64,000 bases of DNA from CAVVNP01 sp963800235 (lineage in GTDB: Bacteria; Actinomycetota; Acidimicrobiia; Acidimicrobiales; Iamiaceae), in contig CAWDAD010000001.1 in NCBI GenBank assembly GCA_963800235.1, positions 1,488,001-1,552,000 on the forward strand. The letters run 5' to 3'. Shown here piece by piece: positions 1 through 10,162 of the stretch; position 1 is the stretch's first letter; every line of letters begins with the position of its first letter. The position numbers were made by a program, and so were the translations under genes. A model generated the notes under the pieces. That model saw nothing but the letters and a program-made list of their open reading frames with translations. It did not search any database and was not told the DNA's origin.

Positions 1-76
1 GCGCGGCCGGGTCGATGCGCAGGTCGGCAGCCACCCCTCCAGCGTGGCCCACCCGCCCCCGCCCGCCCCAACCTCG

Positions 77-127
77 CGAGCTCGTCGCAGTTGTCGGCGT
101 CCAGCCGACACAACTGCGACAAGTTCG
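77..127. repeat. Family A dispersed palindromic repeat, copy 1
   Basis: Imperfect inverted repeat with left arm at about 77-98 and right arm at about 104-127, sharing the core CGTCGCAGTTGT and its complement ACAACTGCGAC. The same palindrome occurs at 9780, 10005, 35165, 36456 and 53743, always between genes. It lies downstream of the minus-strand ABC-F gene. No T-tract follows, so a classical intrinsic terminator role is uncertain. Confidence 0.8.
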
Positions 128-134
128 AGGAGGA

Positions 135-232
135 GGGGCTCGGCGGGCGGCGGGCTCGGCGGGCGGCGGGGCTCGGCGGGCGGCGGGGCTCGGCGGGCGG
201 CGGGGCTCGGCGGGCGACGGGCTCAGCGGCCG
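135..232. repeat. GC-rich tandem repeat (16-17 bp unit)
   Basis: About six head-to-tail units of roughly GGGGCTCGGCGGGCGGC, degrading on the right into two CTCAGCGGCCGGA units. The array abuts the stop codon of the ABC-F gene. It is probably slippage-generated intergenic sequence. The open frames crossing it are repeats of AGLGGRRGS and are not believable coding sequence. Confidence 0.8.
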
Positions 233-235
233 GAC

Positions 236-2176
<1,941 letters not shown>

Positions 2177-2280
2177 CCGGGCCACCGTAGGAGGCGGGAC
2201 CCGCGGAGACGCGGTGAGGCGGGAGGGTGCGCCCCATCCGGCTCCCCGATCCGGCGGGGGCGGCTGCCTACCCTCGGGCG

Positions 2281-3105
2281 ATGGCACGCGACGACGGCAT
2301 CCTGTCGCCCCCGATCGACCTCGACGGTCCCCGCCGGCCCCGCACCACCTACCCGACGGTCGAGGCGGCACGGGGGCTGGTGGTGAAGCAGCGGGGCACG
2401 CCGTTCAGCGGCACGGTCGTCGAGTGCGGCACCGACCGGGTGTCCGTGCGGGGCCGGGACGGGCGTGAGTTCGTGGTGCGGCTGCGCCCCGGTGCCTTCG
2501 AGGTCGACGGGCGGGCGGTCACCCTGGTGCGTCCCCGGCCGGCGCCGTCGGCGGCGGTCCCCGCCCACACCGCGTCGGGGTCGTTGGCGGTGGCCGGGGC
2601 CGGGGCCCGGGTGGCGCGGGCCAGCCGGATCCTGGTCGAGGGGGTGCACGACGCCGAACTGGTCGAGAAGGTGTGGGGCGACGACCTGCGCGTCGAGGGC
2701 GTGGTGGTCGAACGGCTCGACGGCGCCGACCACCTGGCCGAGGCCGTGCGTTCGTTCGGGCCCCGCTCCGGCCGTCGGCTCGGGGTGCTGCTCGACCACC
2801 TGGTCGACGGCTCGAAGGAGTCGCGGCTGGCGGCGTCGATCGACCACCCCGACGTGCTCGTCACCGGCCATCCCTACGTCGACGTCTGGCAGGCGGTGCG
2901 CCCGGCGACCGTCGGGCTGACCAGCTGGCCGGAGGTGCCCCGCGGCGTGCCGTGGAAGGAGGGGGTGCTGACCGCCATCGGGCGAGCCGGCGAGGACCCG
3001 GGCCGGTTCTGGACCGAGCTGCTCGGCGCGGTCGGGAGCTGGACCGACCTGGAGGCCCCGCTCATCGGCGCCGTCGAGCAGCTGGTCGACTTCGTCACCG
3101 CCTGA
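2281..3105 (+). CDS. DUF3097 family protein
   Basis: A 274-residue protein matching the actinobacterial DUF3097 family, of unknown function. Characteristic segments are the N-terminal YPTVEAARGLVVKQRGTPFSG, the central RILVEGVHDAELVEKVWG, and VLVTGHPYVDVWQAV. The central ILVEGxHDAEL resembles the acidic core of a TOPRIM-like nuclease/primase fold; that resemblance is my inference. ATG at 2281 is preceded by TACCCT (2269-2274) with a 6-base gap, suggesting a leaderless transcript. It is divergent from the ABC-F gene across about 100 bp. Confidence 0.9.
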   Translation: MARDDGILSPPIDLDGPRRPRTTYPTVEAARGLVVKQRGTPFSGTVVECGTDRVSVRGRDGREFVVRLRPGAFEVDGRAVTLVRPRPAPSAAVPAHTASGSLAVAGAGARVARASRILVEGVHDAELVEKVWGDDLRVEGVVVERLDGADHLAEAVRSFGPRSGRRLGVLLDHLVDGSKESRLAASIDHPDVLVTGHPYVDVWQAVRPATVGLTSWPEVPRGVPWKEGVLTAIGRAGEDPGRFWTELLGAVGSWTDLEAPLIGAVEQLVDFVTA

Positions 3106-3180
3106 TCCGAAGCCGGCGACGGCGCCCCGCGATCCCACGAGGGCCGGGCGGGCGCCCGCGTGCGCCGGCCGGCCCGTCGG

Positions 3181-4080
3181 TCAGGCGCCGGCGGCGATGC
3201 GGCCCCGGAAGGCCGCCAGGCACAGGCCGAAGCTGACCACGCCGACCGCGGCGATCGCCGCCACGCCCTTCAGCAGCTCGGTGCCGTCCCAGCCCACGTA
3301 GATGAGCGAGCGCAGGGCGGAGAGCAGGTAGGTCACCGGGTTGTAGGTGGCGATGGTGCTGAGCCAGCTGGTGAGCGCCGGCTTGGGCAGGAACGAGGTG
3401 GTCAGGAAGGCGAACGGGAAGAACAGGATGAAGCTGGAGTTGACCGCGCCCGGGTTGCCGGTCTTGAGGGCGATGGCGTACGGGAAACCGGTGAAGACCA
3501 GCCCCCACGCCCCGGCCAGCAGGACGAAGACGAGGACGCCGATCGGGCCGGTGTCGAAGCGCACGCCGAGGGCGAAGCCGAGCAGCACCACCGGGATCGA
3601 CAGGCTCACGACCAGGACGAAGTCGGCGACCATCAGGCCGAGCAGGAGCGCCGGCCGGCGGATGGGCGTCATCGACAGCCGGTCGAAGTAGCCGTCCTGG
3701 ATGTCGGTGACGAGGGTCGACGCGCGGCTGACGCCGGTGACCGCGAAGACGATGGCGACCGGCAGCTGGAAGGCCTTGAAGTCGAAGCCGGGCGGGAAGT
3801 TCGGTCCCCGGGCCGCGTCCTGCAGCGAGCCGATGTTCACCACGAAGAAGAAGAGCGGCACGACCAGCGCCGGGATCACCGTCTCGGGCTCGCGGGGGAT
3901 GGACCGCACCGCCCGGCCGGCGATCGAGCGGACGTCGGCCACGAAGCCGGCCTTGCGGGCCCGGATGGTCGACGGCTGCCCCGCCGACCCGACGGCGGCG
4001 CCGGTGCTGGGGCCGTCGGCGCCGGGGGTCGGGCCGGGGGTGCCCGGGGTGTCCGCGGCGTCGGTCGGGGCGCTCGTCAC
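3181..4080 (-). CDS. ABC-2 type transporter permease (DrrB-like)
   Basis: Membrane subunit of a two-gene ABC exporter. A Pro/Gly/Thr-rich N-terminus is followed by about six hydrophobic segments, including the first at VIPALVVPLFFFVVNIG and later ones around PVVLLGFALGV and LVFVLLAGAWGLVFTGFPYAIAL. This is the ABC-2 permease arrangement of daunorubicin-type exporters. The GTG start at 4080 overlaps the TGA of the upstream ATPase gene (GTGA), indicating translational coupling. About 299 residues. The exported substrate cannot be told from the sequence. Confidence 0.9.
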   Translation of the reverse strand: MTSAPTDAADTPGTPGPTPGADGPSTGAAVGSAGQPSTIRARKAGFVADVRSIAGRAVRSIPREPETVIPALVVPLFFFVVNIGSLQDAARGPNFPPGFDFKAFQLPVAIVFAVTGVSRASTLVTDIQDGYFDRLSMTPIRRPALLLGLMVADFVLVVSLSIPVVLLGFALGVRFDTGPIGVLVFVLLAGAWGLVFTGFPYAIALKTGNPGAVNSSFILFFPFAFLTTSFLPKPALTSWLSTIATYNPVTYLLSALRSLIYVGWDGTELLKGVAAIAAVGVVSFGLCLAAFRGRIAAGA

Positions 4081-5030
4081 GGCGCCTCCTCGGGAGCGAT
4101 GCGGTTGCCGGTCAGCTCGAGGAACACGTCGTCGAGGGTCGGGGTGCGCAGGGTCAGGTCGCGGACGGTGACCGAGCAGCCGCTGAGGGCCACCGCCACC
4201 GGGCTGATGGTGGCGGCGCCGTCCTCGACGCTGGCGGTGATCTCCTGGCCGTGGACGTCGACGTGGTCGACCCCGTCGACGCCCTCGACCACCGAGGCGG
4301 CCTCGGCCGGGTCGCCATCGACGCCGACCACGATCACGTCGGTGCCGACGCTGCGCTTGAGCTCGTCGGGCGTGCCGAGGGCGACCAGCTCGCCGGCGCT
4401 GATGATCCCGACCCGGCCCGCCAGCTCGTCGGCCTCCTCCAGGTACTGCGTGGTGAGGAAGATGGTCATGTCGAGCTCGTCGTTCAGCCGGCGCACCTCG
4501 TCCCACACCTTCTGCCGGCTGACGGGGTCGAGCCCGGTGGTGGGCTCGTCGAGGAACAGCACGTCGGGGTTGTGGACCAGGGCGATGGCCAGGTCGAGGC
4601 GGCGCTTCATGCCGCCGGAGTAGGTGCCCACCCTGTCGCCCAGGGCGTCGCCGATGTCGACCAACGAGGTGACGTCGGCGAGGCGGCGGTCGATCTCGGG
4701 GCGGGTCAGGCCGTAGAGCCGGGCCTGCAGGCGCAGCAGCTCGACGCCGGTCTGCTTCGGGTCGAGGGCGGCGTCCTGGAGGGCGACACCGATGCGGAGC
4801 CGCACCTCGTCCGGCTGGTCGACCACGTCGTAGCCGGCGACCTCGGCCGAGCCGCCGGTGGGCTTCAGCAGGGTGCAGAGCATGCGGACGCAGGTGGACT
4901 TGCCGGCGCCGTTGGGGCCGAGGAAGCCGAAGATCTCGCCGGCGGGGACCTCGAGGTCGACGCCCTTCACCGCCTCGTTGCTGCCAAAGGCGCGACGGAG
5001 GTCCTGCAGCGCGATGGCGGTCCCGGGCAC
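4077..5030 (-). CDS. DrrA-like ABC transporter ATP-binding protein
   Basis: ATPase partner of the permease encoded next. It has Walker A GPNGAGKST, signature YSGGMKRRLDLA, Walker B VLFLDEPTTGLDP and the H-loop position replaced by LTTQYLEEADEL, which is the Q-containing form typical of the daunorubicin-resistance (DrrA) family. A C-terminal extension of about 90 residues ends in RTPTLDDVFLELTG, the usual DrrA tail. 317 residues. A TAGGTT hexamer just upstream of the GTG start suggests a leaderless promoter. The two genes form an operon. Confidence 0.93.
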   Translation of the reverse strand: MPGTAIALQDLRRAFGSNEAVKGVDLEVPAGEIFGFLGPNGAGKSTCVRMLCTLLKPTGGSAEVAGYDVVDQPDEVRLRIGVALQDAALDPKQTGVELLRLQARLYGLTRPEIDRRLADVTSLVDIGDALGDRVGTYSGGMKRRLDLAIALVHNPDVLFLDEPTTGLDPVSRQKVWDEVRRLNDELDMTIFLTTQYLEEADELAGRVGIISAGELVALGTPDELKRSVGTDVIVVGVDGDPAEAASVVEGVDGVDHVDVHGQEITASVEDGAATISPVAVALSGCSVTVRDLTLRTPTLDDVFLELTGNRIAPEEAP

Positions 5031-5039
5031 GGCGGCAAC

Positions 5040-6056
5040 CTAGCGACGAGCGGCAGCGATGACGCCCGGGTCGGCGCCCGGCCCGGGCGCGGCCGACCCG
5101 AAGCCGTCGGCGCTGCGACGCAGCGCCCGCACCAGCAGCTCGCGGTCGCCGAGACGGCGGGCCAGCGCCCGTTCGAGCCCGGCGATGGGGTACAGGTTCT
5201 GGGGCGCCCGGGGATCCTTGTGGGCGGCCGAGGCGTAGCCGGGCAGGACGCGGGCGGTGAGGTCGGCCAGGTCGGCGGCGGCTCGGACGTCGAGGTCGCG
5301 ATCGGCCTCGCACCGGACGATGCCGGCCCAGGGGTGGGCCCGCTCGCACGGCAGCCGCAGGTACCACGACCACCGGCCGAAGGCGTCGCCCACCAGGAAG
5401 GCGGGCGTGCGCTCGCCGGCGTCGAGGTCGGCGACCACGGCGGCCAGCCGGTCGGGCAGGTAGGCGCGCTGGTGGGTCTTGACGAAGCCGACCGCCCCCG
5501 GCAGGTGCCGCCGACGGAGCGGGCCGTCGAGCACCAGGAGCGTGGCGACACCGGACGAGCGGGCGGGCACCTCCCCGGGCGAGCCGGCCGCCACCTGCTC
5601 GCTGACCAGGCGCTCGAGGTCGGCCATGCGGCCCTGCAGCTCGACGGCGAGCCGGTCGGGGTCATCGCTGGTCGCCGGCGTCGACCGGTAGCGGCCGTGC
5701 CGGGTGTCGAGGTCGGGCGCGCCGCCGACCGGGGAGATGAGGGCCCGCCGGACCTCGGCGGCGGCCAGCGTGGCGGTGCCGTCGCAGGCCACCACCCCGG
5801 CGGCGTAGCTGGCGCACAGGCCCTGACGGGTGGCACCGGCGTCGTCGGTGATCCAGACCCGGGCGTCGACCCGGCGGACGCCGTCGACGAAGCAGACCAT
5901 GGGCGGGACCGGGGTCGACGGCGGTGGCCGCCGAGGCGCCCACTCGGCGGCGGGCACCTCGGCGTCGGCCTGGACCGCGACGTCGCTGTCGCGCAGCGCC
6001 GCCTCGTCGGTCGGCGCGCCGTACTCGGGCGCCCAGGACTCGACCGCCAGCTGCAT
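5040..6056 (-). CDS. NurA-like DNA end-processing nuclease
   Basis: 338-residue protein that I read as a NurA-domain nuclease. Supporting segments are CFVDGVRRVDARVW near residue 55 (the acidic VDG motif that opens NurA), LLVLDGPLRRRH near 180 (second DG motif), FVKTHQRAYL, and a C-terminal block AHKDPRAPQNLYPI followed by LERALARRLGD. The start ATG overlaps the sbcC stop by one base (TGATG), so the two are translationally coupled. NurA nucleases work with HerA helicase and Mre11-Rad50 in resecting DNA ends, and all three are encoded beside it. The family call rests on motifs and neighbours; a profile search against NurA would settle it. Confidence 0.68.
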   Translation of the reverse strand: MQLAVESWAPEYGAPTDEAALRDSDVAVQADAEVPAAEWAPRRPPPSTPVPPMVCFVDGVRRVDARVWITDDAGATRQGLCASYAAGVVACDGTATLAAAEVRRALISPVGGAPDLDTRHGRYRSTPATSDDPDRLAVELQGRMADLERLVSEQVAAGSPGEVPARSSGVATLLVLDGPLRRRHLPGAVGFVKTHQRAYLPDRLAAVVADLDAGERTPAFLVGDAFGRWSWYLRLPCERAHPWAGIVRCEADRDLDVRAAADLADLTARVLPGYASAAHKDPRAPQNLYPIAGLERALARRLGDRELLVRALRRSADGFGSAAPGPGADPGVIAAARR

Positions 6057-8518
6057 CAGCGGTCGACGCGCTCGACGGTGGACCCGCCCGGCCCGCGGCG
6101 CACCTCGAAGCGCACCGGGACCCGCTCGGCCAGCTCGGGGACGTGGCTGACCAGGCCCACCATGCGGCCCCGGGAACCGAGCTCCTCGATGGCGGTGGCC
6201 ACCGTGTCGAGGGTGTCGGGATCGAGCGTGCCGAACCCCTCGTCGAGGAAGATCGACTCGAGCCGGGCCGAGCCCCGGGAGGCCAGCTCGCCGACCTGGT
6301 CGGCCAGGGCGAGGGCGAGCGCGAGCGAAGCGAGGAACGTCTCACCACCGGAGAGCGTGCGGGCCGAGCGCACCTGGTCGGCGTTGCGGTGGTCGACCAC
6401 CGCGAAGTTCGATCGTTCGTCGAGGGTGAGGGAGTACGCGCCGTTCGACAGGTCGACGAGCAGCTCCGTCGCCCGCTCGACGAGGCTGGTCAGCACCTCG
6501 TCGAGCACCCACTTCTCGAAGTGGCGGGCGTCGAGGTGGAGGGCGAGCTGGTGGGCGACCTCGGCGGTGCGCCGGTGCTCGGCGGCGGCGGTGCGCTGCG
6601 CTTCGACCTCGGCGACCTGCCCCTCGAGGTCGCGCACCCGGGCGGCCGCCTCGGCCGCGACCCGGGCCACCGCCCGCCCGGCGTGGAGCAGCGCGTCGAC
6701 GTGGTCGGCGGCGCTCGCCGAGCGCCGGTCGGGCCGCCGGGTCGGTGCGGTCGAGCCCGGGTCGAGCTCGACGCCGCCGCCCCGGCAGCGCTCCCGCAGC
6801 GCCTGCTCGGCGGCGCGCACCTCGGCGGACGCCTGGTCGGCGGCGACCTCGGCCCGGCGCCGCTCGACCTCGCCGCGCCGGCCCTGCTCGGCGGCCCAGT
6901 CGACGAGGGCGCGCCAGTCGGCGACCAGGTCGTCGCCGCCGGGAGGCGGGTCGAAGGCGATCAGCTCGCCCCGGACCTGCTCGAATCGTCGCCGGGCCTC
7001 CGTGACGCGGGCCTCGACCTGGGCCAGCGCCTTCCGGCAGCGGTCGGCGGCCCGGCGGGCGGCGGTGGCGTCGTCGCGGGCGTGGCGCTCGGCCTCGTCG
7101 GCGGCGACGGCGTCGGCCAGGCGGCGCTCGACGTCGGCGAGGGACGGGGCGCCGTCGAGGGCCGGCGCGAGCCGGGCCAGCTGCGCGTCGAGCCCGCGGA
7201 GCGACGACTCGGCCTCGATGCGCTCGCGCCCGGCCGTGCGGGCCGCGTCGCCGGCCAGCCGCAGCGACCGTTCGGCGGCCTGGACCCGTGCCTCGGCGTC
7301 GGCGATGGCCTCGCCCACCGACCGGTCACCCCCGGGCGGCAGCTCGTCGACGGTCCGGCGGCACACCGGGCACGCCTCGCCGACCACGAGGGTGGCGGCC
7401 AGGTCGTGGGCCCGGTGGTCCCAGCGGACCCGGTCGAGCTCGGACCGGGCGTCGACCACCGCCCGGTCGGCGGCGTCGCGCTCGGCGGCCGCCGCGTCGT
7501 CGGCGACCCGTCGGTCGTCGAGCACGGTGGTGGCCTTGCTGCGCTGCTCGCGCAGCTCGCCGGCGGCGCGGTGGGCCTCGACGACGGCGTGCAGCTCGTG
7601 CACCGGAGGCTGCGACGAGCGATGGTCCTGGGCCGCGGCCAGGAGCCCGTCGGCCGCCTCGGCCACGGCCTCGGCCCGCTCGGCGTCCAGCCGGGCCTCG
7701 GCCAGGTCGTCGCCGAGCGACCCGAGGCCGGCCGGCGCTCCGACCTGGGCCAGGCGATCGACCCGGGCGGCGGCCTCGCGCCCCTCGGCCCGGGCGTCGG
7801 CCTCGGTTCGCCGGAGCTGCTCGAGCGCCGTCTCGGCGGCGTCGACCTCGGCCTGCAGGACGTCGAGCTTCGCGGCCCGGTCGCGGGCCACGTCGAGCGC
7901 CTCGGGGGTGGCGTCGGCGAAGCGGGCGAGCAGCCCCTCGGCGACCCCGACGGCGGTGGATGCCGCCTGCTCCCGGTGGCGGGCGACGCGGGCCATGCGC
8001 TCGTACAGCCCCAGGTCGAGCAGCGTGATCAGCAGCTCCTGGCGGTCGCGGCCCGGCTCGTGCAGGAAGCGGGCGAAGTCGCCCTGCGGCAGCACCACGC
8101 AGGTCGTGAACTCGTCGACGCCGAGCCCGATGAGCTCGCCGACGGCCTCGGTGAGCTCGCGCTCGTTGCCGGCCAGCACCTCGCCGTCGGCCCGTTCGAG
8201 GCGAGCCTCCTTGGTGGTGGCGCCACCGCCCTTCGGCCGACGGCGAACGACCCGGACGGCGCTGTGGACCACCCCGTCGACGGTGAAGTCGAGCCGGACC
8301 CGCGCCTCGGCGGCGTTGAGCGAGACGAGCGGTTCGATGGCCTTCTTGTCGAGCCGGGGGATGCAGCCGTAGAGGGCGAAGATCACGGCATCGATCAGGC
8401 TGGACTTGCCCGCCCCGGTGGGCCCGGTGAGGGCGAAGAGGTCGACGTCGGCGAGGTCGACCACCGCCCGCTCGCGGAAGGCCGAGAAGCCCTCGACCTC
8501 GATGCGGAGCGGCCTCAT
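6056..8518 (-). CDS. sbcC: SbcC/Rad50-type exonuclease ATPase subunit
   Basis: SMC-like ATPase of the SbcCD (Mre11-Rad50) complex, which opens and degrades DNA ends and hairpins. The N-terminus carries Walker A TGPTGAGKSSLIDA and the typical VLPQGDFARFLHE segment. Long Ala/Glu/Arg-rich coiled-coil arms surround a zinc hook CPVC at residues 383-386. The C-terminus has the signature LSGGETFLASLALALALA and Walker B SIFLDEGFGTLD. 820 residues, normal to slightly short for the family. The ATG overlaps the TGA of sbcD (ATGA), and the stop overlaps the nurA-like start, giving a tightly coupled sbcD-sbcC-nurA operon. Confidence 0.97.
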   Translation of the reverse strand: MRPLRIEVEGFSAFRERAVVDLADVDLFALTGPTGAGKSSLIDAVIFALYGCIPRLDKKAIEPLVSLNAAEARVRLDFTVDGVVHSAVRVVRRRPKGGGATTKEARLERADGEVLAGNERELTEAVGELIGLGVDEFTTCVVLPQGDFARFLHEPGRDRQELLITLLDLGLYERMARVARHREQAASTAVGVAEGLLARFADATPEALDVARDRAAKLDVLQAEVDAAETALEQLRRTEADARAEGREAAARVDRLAQVGAPAGLGSLGDDLAEARLDAERAEAVAEAADGLLAAAQDHRSSQPPVHELHAVVEAHRAAGELREQRSKATTVLDDRRVADDAAAAERDAADRAVVDARSELDRVRWDHRAHDLAATLVVGEACPVCRRTVDELPPGGDRSVGEAIADAEARVQAAERSLRLAGDAARTAGRERIEAESSLRGLDAQLARLAPALDGAPSLADVERRLADAVAADEAERHARDDATAARRAADRCRKALAQVEARVTEARRRFEQVRGELIAFDPPPGGDDLVADWRALVDWAAEQGRRGEVERRRAEVAADQASAEVRAAEQALRERCRGGGVELDPGSTAPTRRPDRRSASAADHVDALLHAGRAVARVAAEAAARVRDLEGQVAEVEAQRTAAAEHRRTAEVAHQLALHLDARHFEKWVLDEVLTSLVERATELLVDLSNGAYSLTLDERSNFAVVDHRNADQVRSARTLSGGETFLASLALALALADQVGELASRGSARLESIFLDEGFGTLDPDTLDTVATAIEELGSRGRMVGLVSHVPELAERVPVRFEVRRGPGGSTVERVDR

Positions 8519-9692
8519 GCCGAGACCTCCTCGAGCACGTCGTCGAACAGCGCCACGAGGGTGGGGTCGTCGACCCCCTCGGCGGCCAGGTACTCGGCGA
8601 ACAGCTCGGAGGGGGGCGCGCCGGTCGGCCGGGCTCGTCCGAGCCGTGTCGGCCGGCGCGCTCCGGCTCGTCGGCGTCGGGGCGGACGAGGGTCACGTCG
8701 ACCGCGTCGGCGAAGAGCTCGCGCACCTCGTCGGCCAGCCCGACCCGGGCCGGCTCGCGGACCTGGACCTTGAGGTGGCAGGTGTCGGCCTCGACGGTGG
8801 GGGCGATCAGCCGCAGCTCGTCGAGCGTGCCGGAGACGGTGCGGAGGCGGCGCCCGGTGGTGAGCGGCACGTCGGTGACGGCGGCGGGCCGGCCGGGTTG
8901 GGCCTCGACCACGACCGCCGCCTTGATGTCGTCGACCTCGCCGAAGTCGAGCTGCAGCGGCGAGCCGCAGTAGTGCACCTGCCCGGGGGCCGGGACCTGC
9001 TGGCGGCGGTGCAGGTGGCCGAGGGCGACGTAGTGGGCGTCGGCCGGGAAGGCGGCGGTGCTGACCTCGTAGTCGAACACGGTGTGGGCCTGGCGCTCGC
9101 CGCCGCCGACGAGGCCACCCCGGGTGGTGAGGTGGGCGACGACCAGGTTGACCGAGCCCGGGTCGAACCCGGTGGACAGGGCGTGCAGCAGGTTGGCGAC
9201 CCGGTCGCTGTAGGTGCCGCTGTGGTCGGCGGCCTCGCGGCCGGCCGCCATGAGGTCGTCGGCCCGGACCACGAACCGCTGGGAGAGGAAGGGCAGCACC
9301 GCCACCCGAGCCCGCTCGGACCCGTCGCGCGAGGCGACCTCGAGCACGCCGCCGTCGTCGGGTGCTCGGAACCCCGACCGGACCTCGATGCGGCCCAGCT
9401 CGAGGACGGGCTCGACCGCCGCCAGCCGCCGGGGGTTGTCGTGGTTGCCGGAGAGGGCGACGACCGTCGCCCCGGTGGCGGCCAGGTCGAGCAGCGCCCG
9501 GAACACGATCTGCTCGGCCTCGGGCGTCGGCGCCGCCGTGTCGAACAGGTCGCCCGCCACCAGCACCACGTCGACCGCCTCCCGCTCGGCGATGCCGGCC
9601 ACCTCGGCCAGCACCGCCACGTGCTCCTCGGCCCGGCTCCGCCCCCGGATGGTGCGGCCCACGTGCCAGTCGGACGTGTGCAGGATCTTCAC
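8515..9692 (-). CDS. sbcD: SbcD/Mre11-type nuclease subunit (frame broken near its 3' end)
   Basis: Metallophosphoesterase nuclease of SbcCD. Phosphoesterase motifs are all present: HTSDWHVG, GDLFD, SGNHDN, AHLTTRGG and ALGHLHRRQQ. GTG at 9692 is preceded by TAGGGT, a leaderless-type promoter. The frame breaks at a C6 run at about 8610; one more C would join VRPDADEPER... to the expected tail SELFAEYLAAEGVDDPTLVAL, ending in TGA at 8515 that overlaps the sbcC ATG. The length of 1178 bases is one short of a multiple of three, consistent with one missing base. This looks like a consensus error rather than a dead gene, because the tail remains perfectly sensible. Confidence 0.92.
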
Positions 9693-9779
9693 CCGTTCGA
9701 CCCTACGCAGGCCCTGTGACAAGGATGTCGATGGCCGGCACCGGGCGGTCAGCGAAGCCCCGCCCCCCACTCGCTCCCC

Positions 9780-9830
9780 CGAACTTGTCGTGGTTTCCGC
9801 GCCCTGACCGTCAAGATCACGACAAGTTCG
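9780..9830. repeat. Family A dispersed palindromic repeat, copy 2
   Basis: Perfect 13-base arms CGAACTTGTCGTG (9780-9792) and CACGACAAGTTCG (9818-9830) around a 25-base loop. It differs from copies 1 and 6 by CA to TG in the left arm with the matching change in the right arm, so pairing is kept. Confidence 0.85.
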
Positions 9831-9840
9831 CCGTGCTGAC

Positions 9841-9951
9841 GGCGAGCACCTGCGGCGCTCGCTCCCGGCTCGTCGCTGGCGCTTCCCTCGCGTTGTTGAT
9901 GGCGAGCACCTGCGGCGCTCGCTCCCGGCTCGTCGCTGGCGCTTCCCTCGC
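9841..9951. repeat. Family B repeat, tandem pair (60-bp period)
   Basis: Two identical 51-base units at 9841-9891 and 9901-9951, starting GGCGAGCACCTGCGGCGCTC, separated by 9 bases. A related but diverged pair sits at 23678-23770 in the opposite orientation. There is no coding frame that I would trust. Confidence 0.85.
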
Positions 9952-10004
9952 CGGACCGCTGGACCCGGTTGGTAGAGCTGCGCCGCCGCCGGCCTGAGCA
10001 GCTG

Positions 10005-10054
10005 CGAACTTGTCGCACTTGCAGGGCTCTGGCCCGCACAACGGTGACAAGTTC
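10005..10054. repeat. Family A dispersed palindromic repeat, copy 3
   Basis: A weaker copy: outer arms GAACTTGTC (10007-10015) and GACAAGTTC (10046-10054) pair perfectly, while the inner arms have drifted (GCACTTG versus ACAACGGT). It is flanked by family B on the left and family C on the right. Confidence 0.75.
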
Positions 10055-10067
10055 CCACCCCTTTGGG

Positions 10068-10158
10068 ACGCTGCGCAGCCGCCAGGCGGAGCAGCACGAC
10101 CGATGACACCCATCACGGCGAAGCCAGCGCCGCCCAGAGGCGGCGCCCGGCAACGCGC
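10068..10158. repeat. Family C repeat, copy 1
   Basis: About 90 bases shared with 37329-37418. It contains GCCGCCAGGCGGAGCAGCAC at 10078-10097, a CCGCC-A-GGCGG mini-hairpin, and a second hairpin GCGCCGCC/GGCGGCGC at 10127-10146, ending in GGCAACGCG. In the other copy the second hairpin has a paired C-to-G/G-to-C change, so structure is conserved. Confidence 0.8.
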
Positions 10159-10162
10159 CCCA

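Larger units (their letters stand above)
9693..10162. other. 470-bp non-coding gap packed with four repeat elements
   Basis: No credible gene is visible between the herA-like stop and the sbcD start. The interval is made almost entirely of dispersed repeat elements: family A at 9780-9830 and 10005-10054, family B at 9841-9951 and family C at 10068-10158. Unless transcription reads through, herA-like and sbcD-sbcC-nurA are separate transcripts; sbcD has its own TAGGGT hexamer. Confidence 0.8.

Noticed and set aside
4251..8773. Plus-strand open frames of 1373 and 949 codons over the ABC, NurA-like and sbcC genes
   Set aside because: Antisense to well-supported genes; composition is typical of reverse-frame translation of Ala/Glu-rich coiled coils.
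9841..9951. Possible CRISPR array
   Set aside because: Only two units, 9-base spacer of fixed type, no cas genes; it matches a dispersed repeat family instead.
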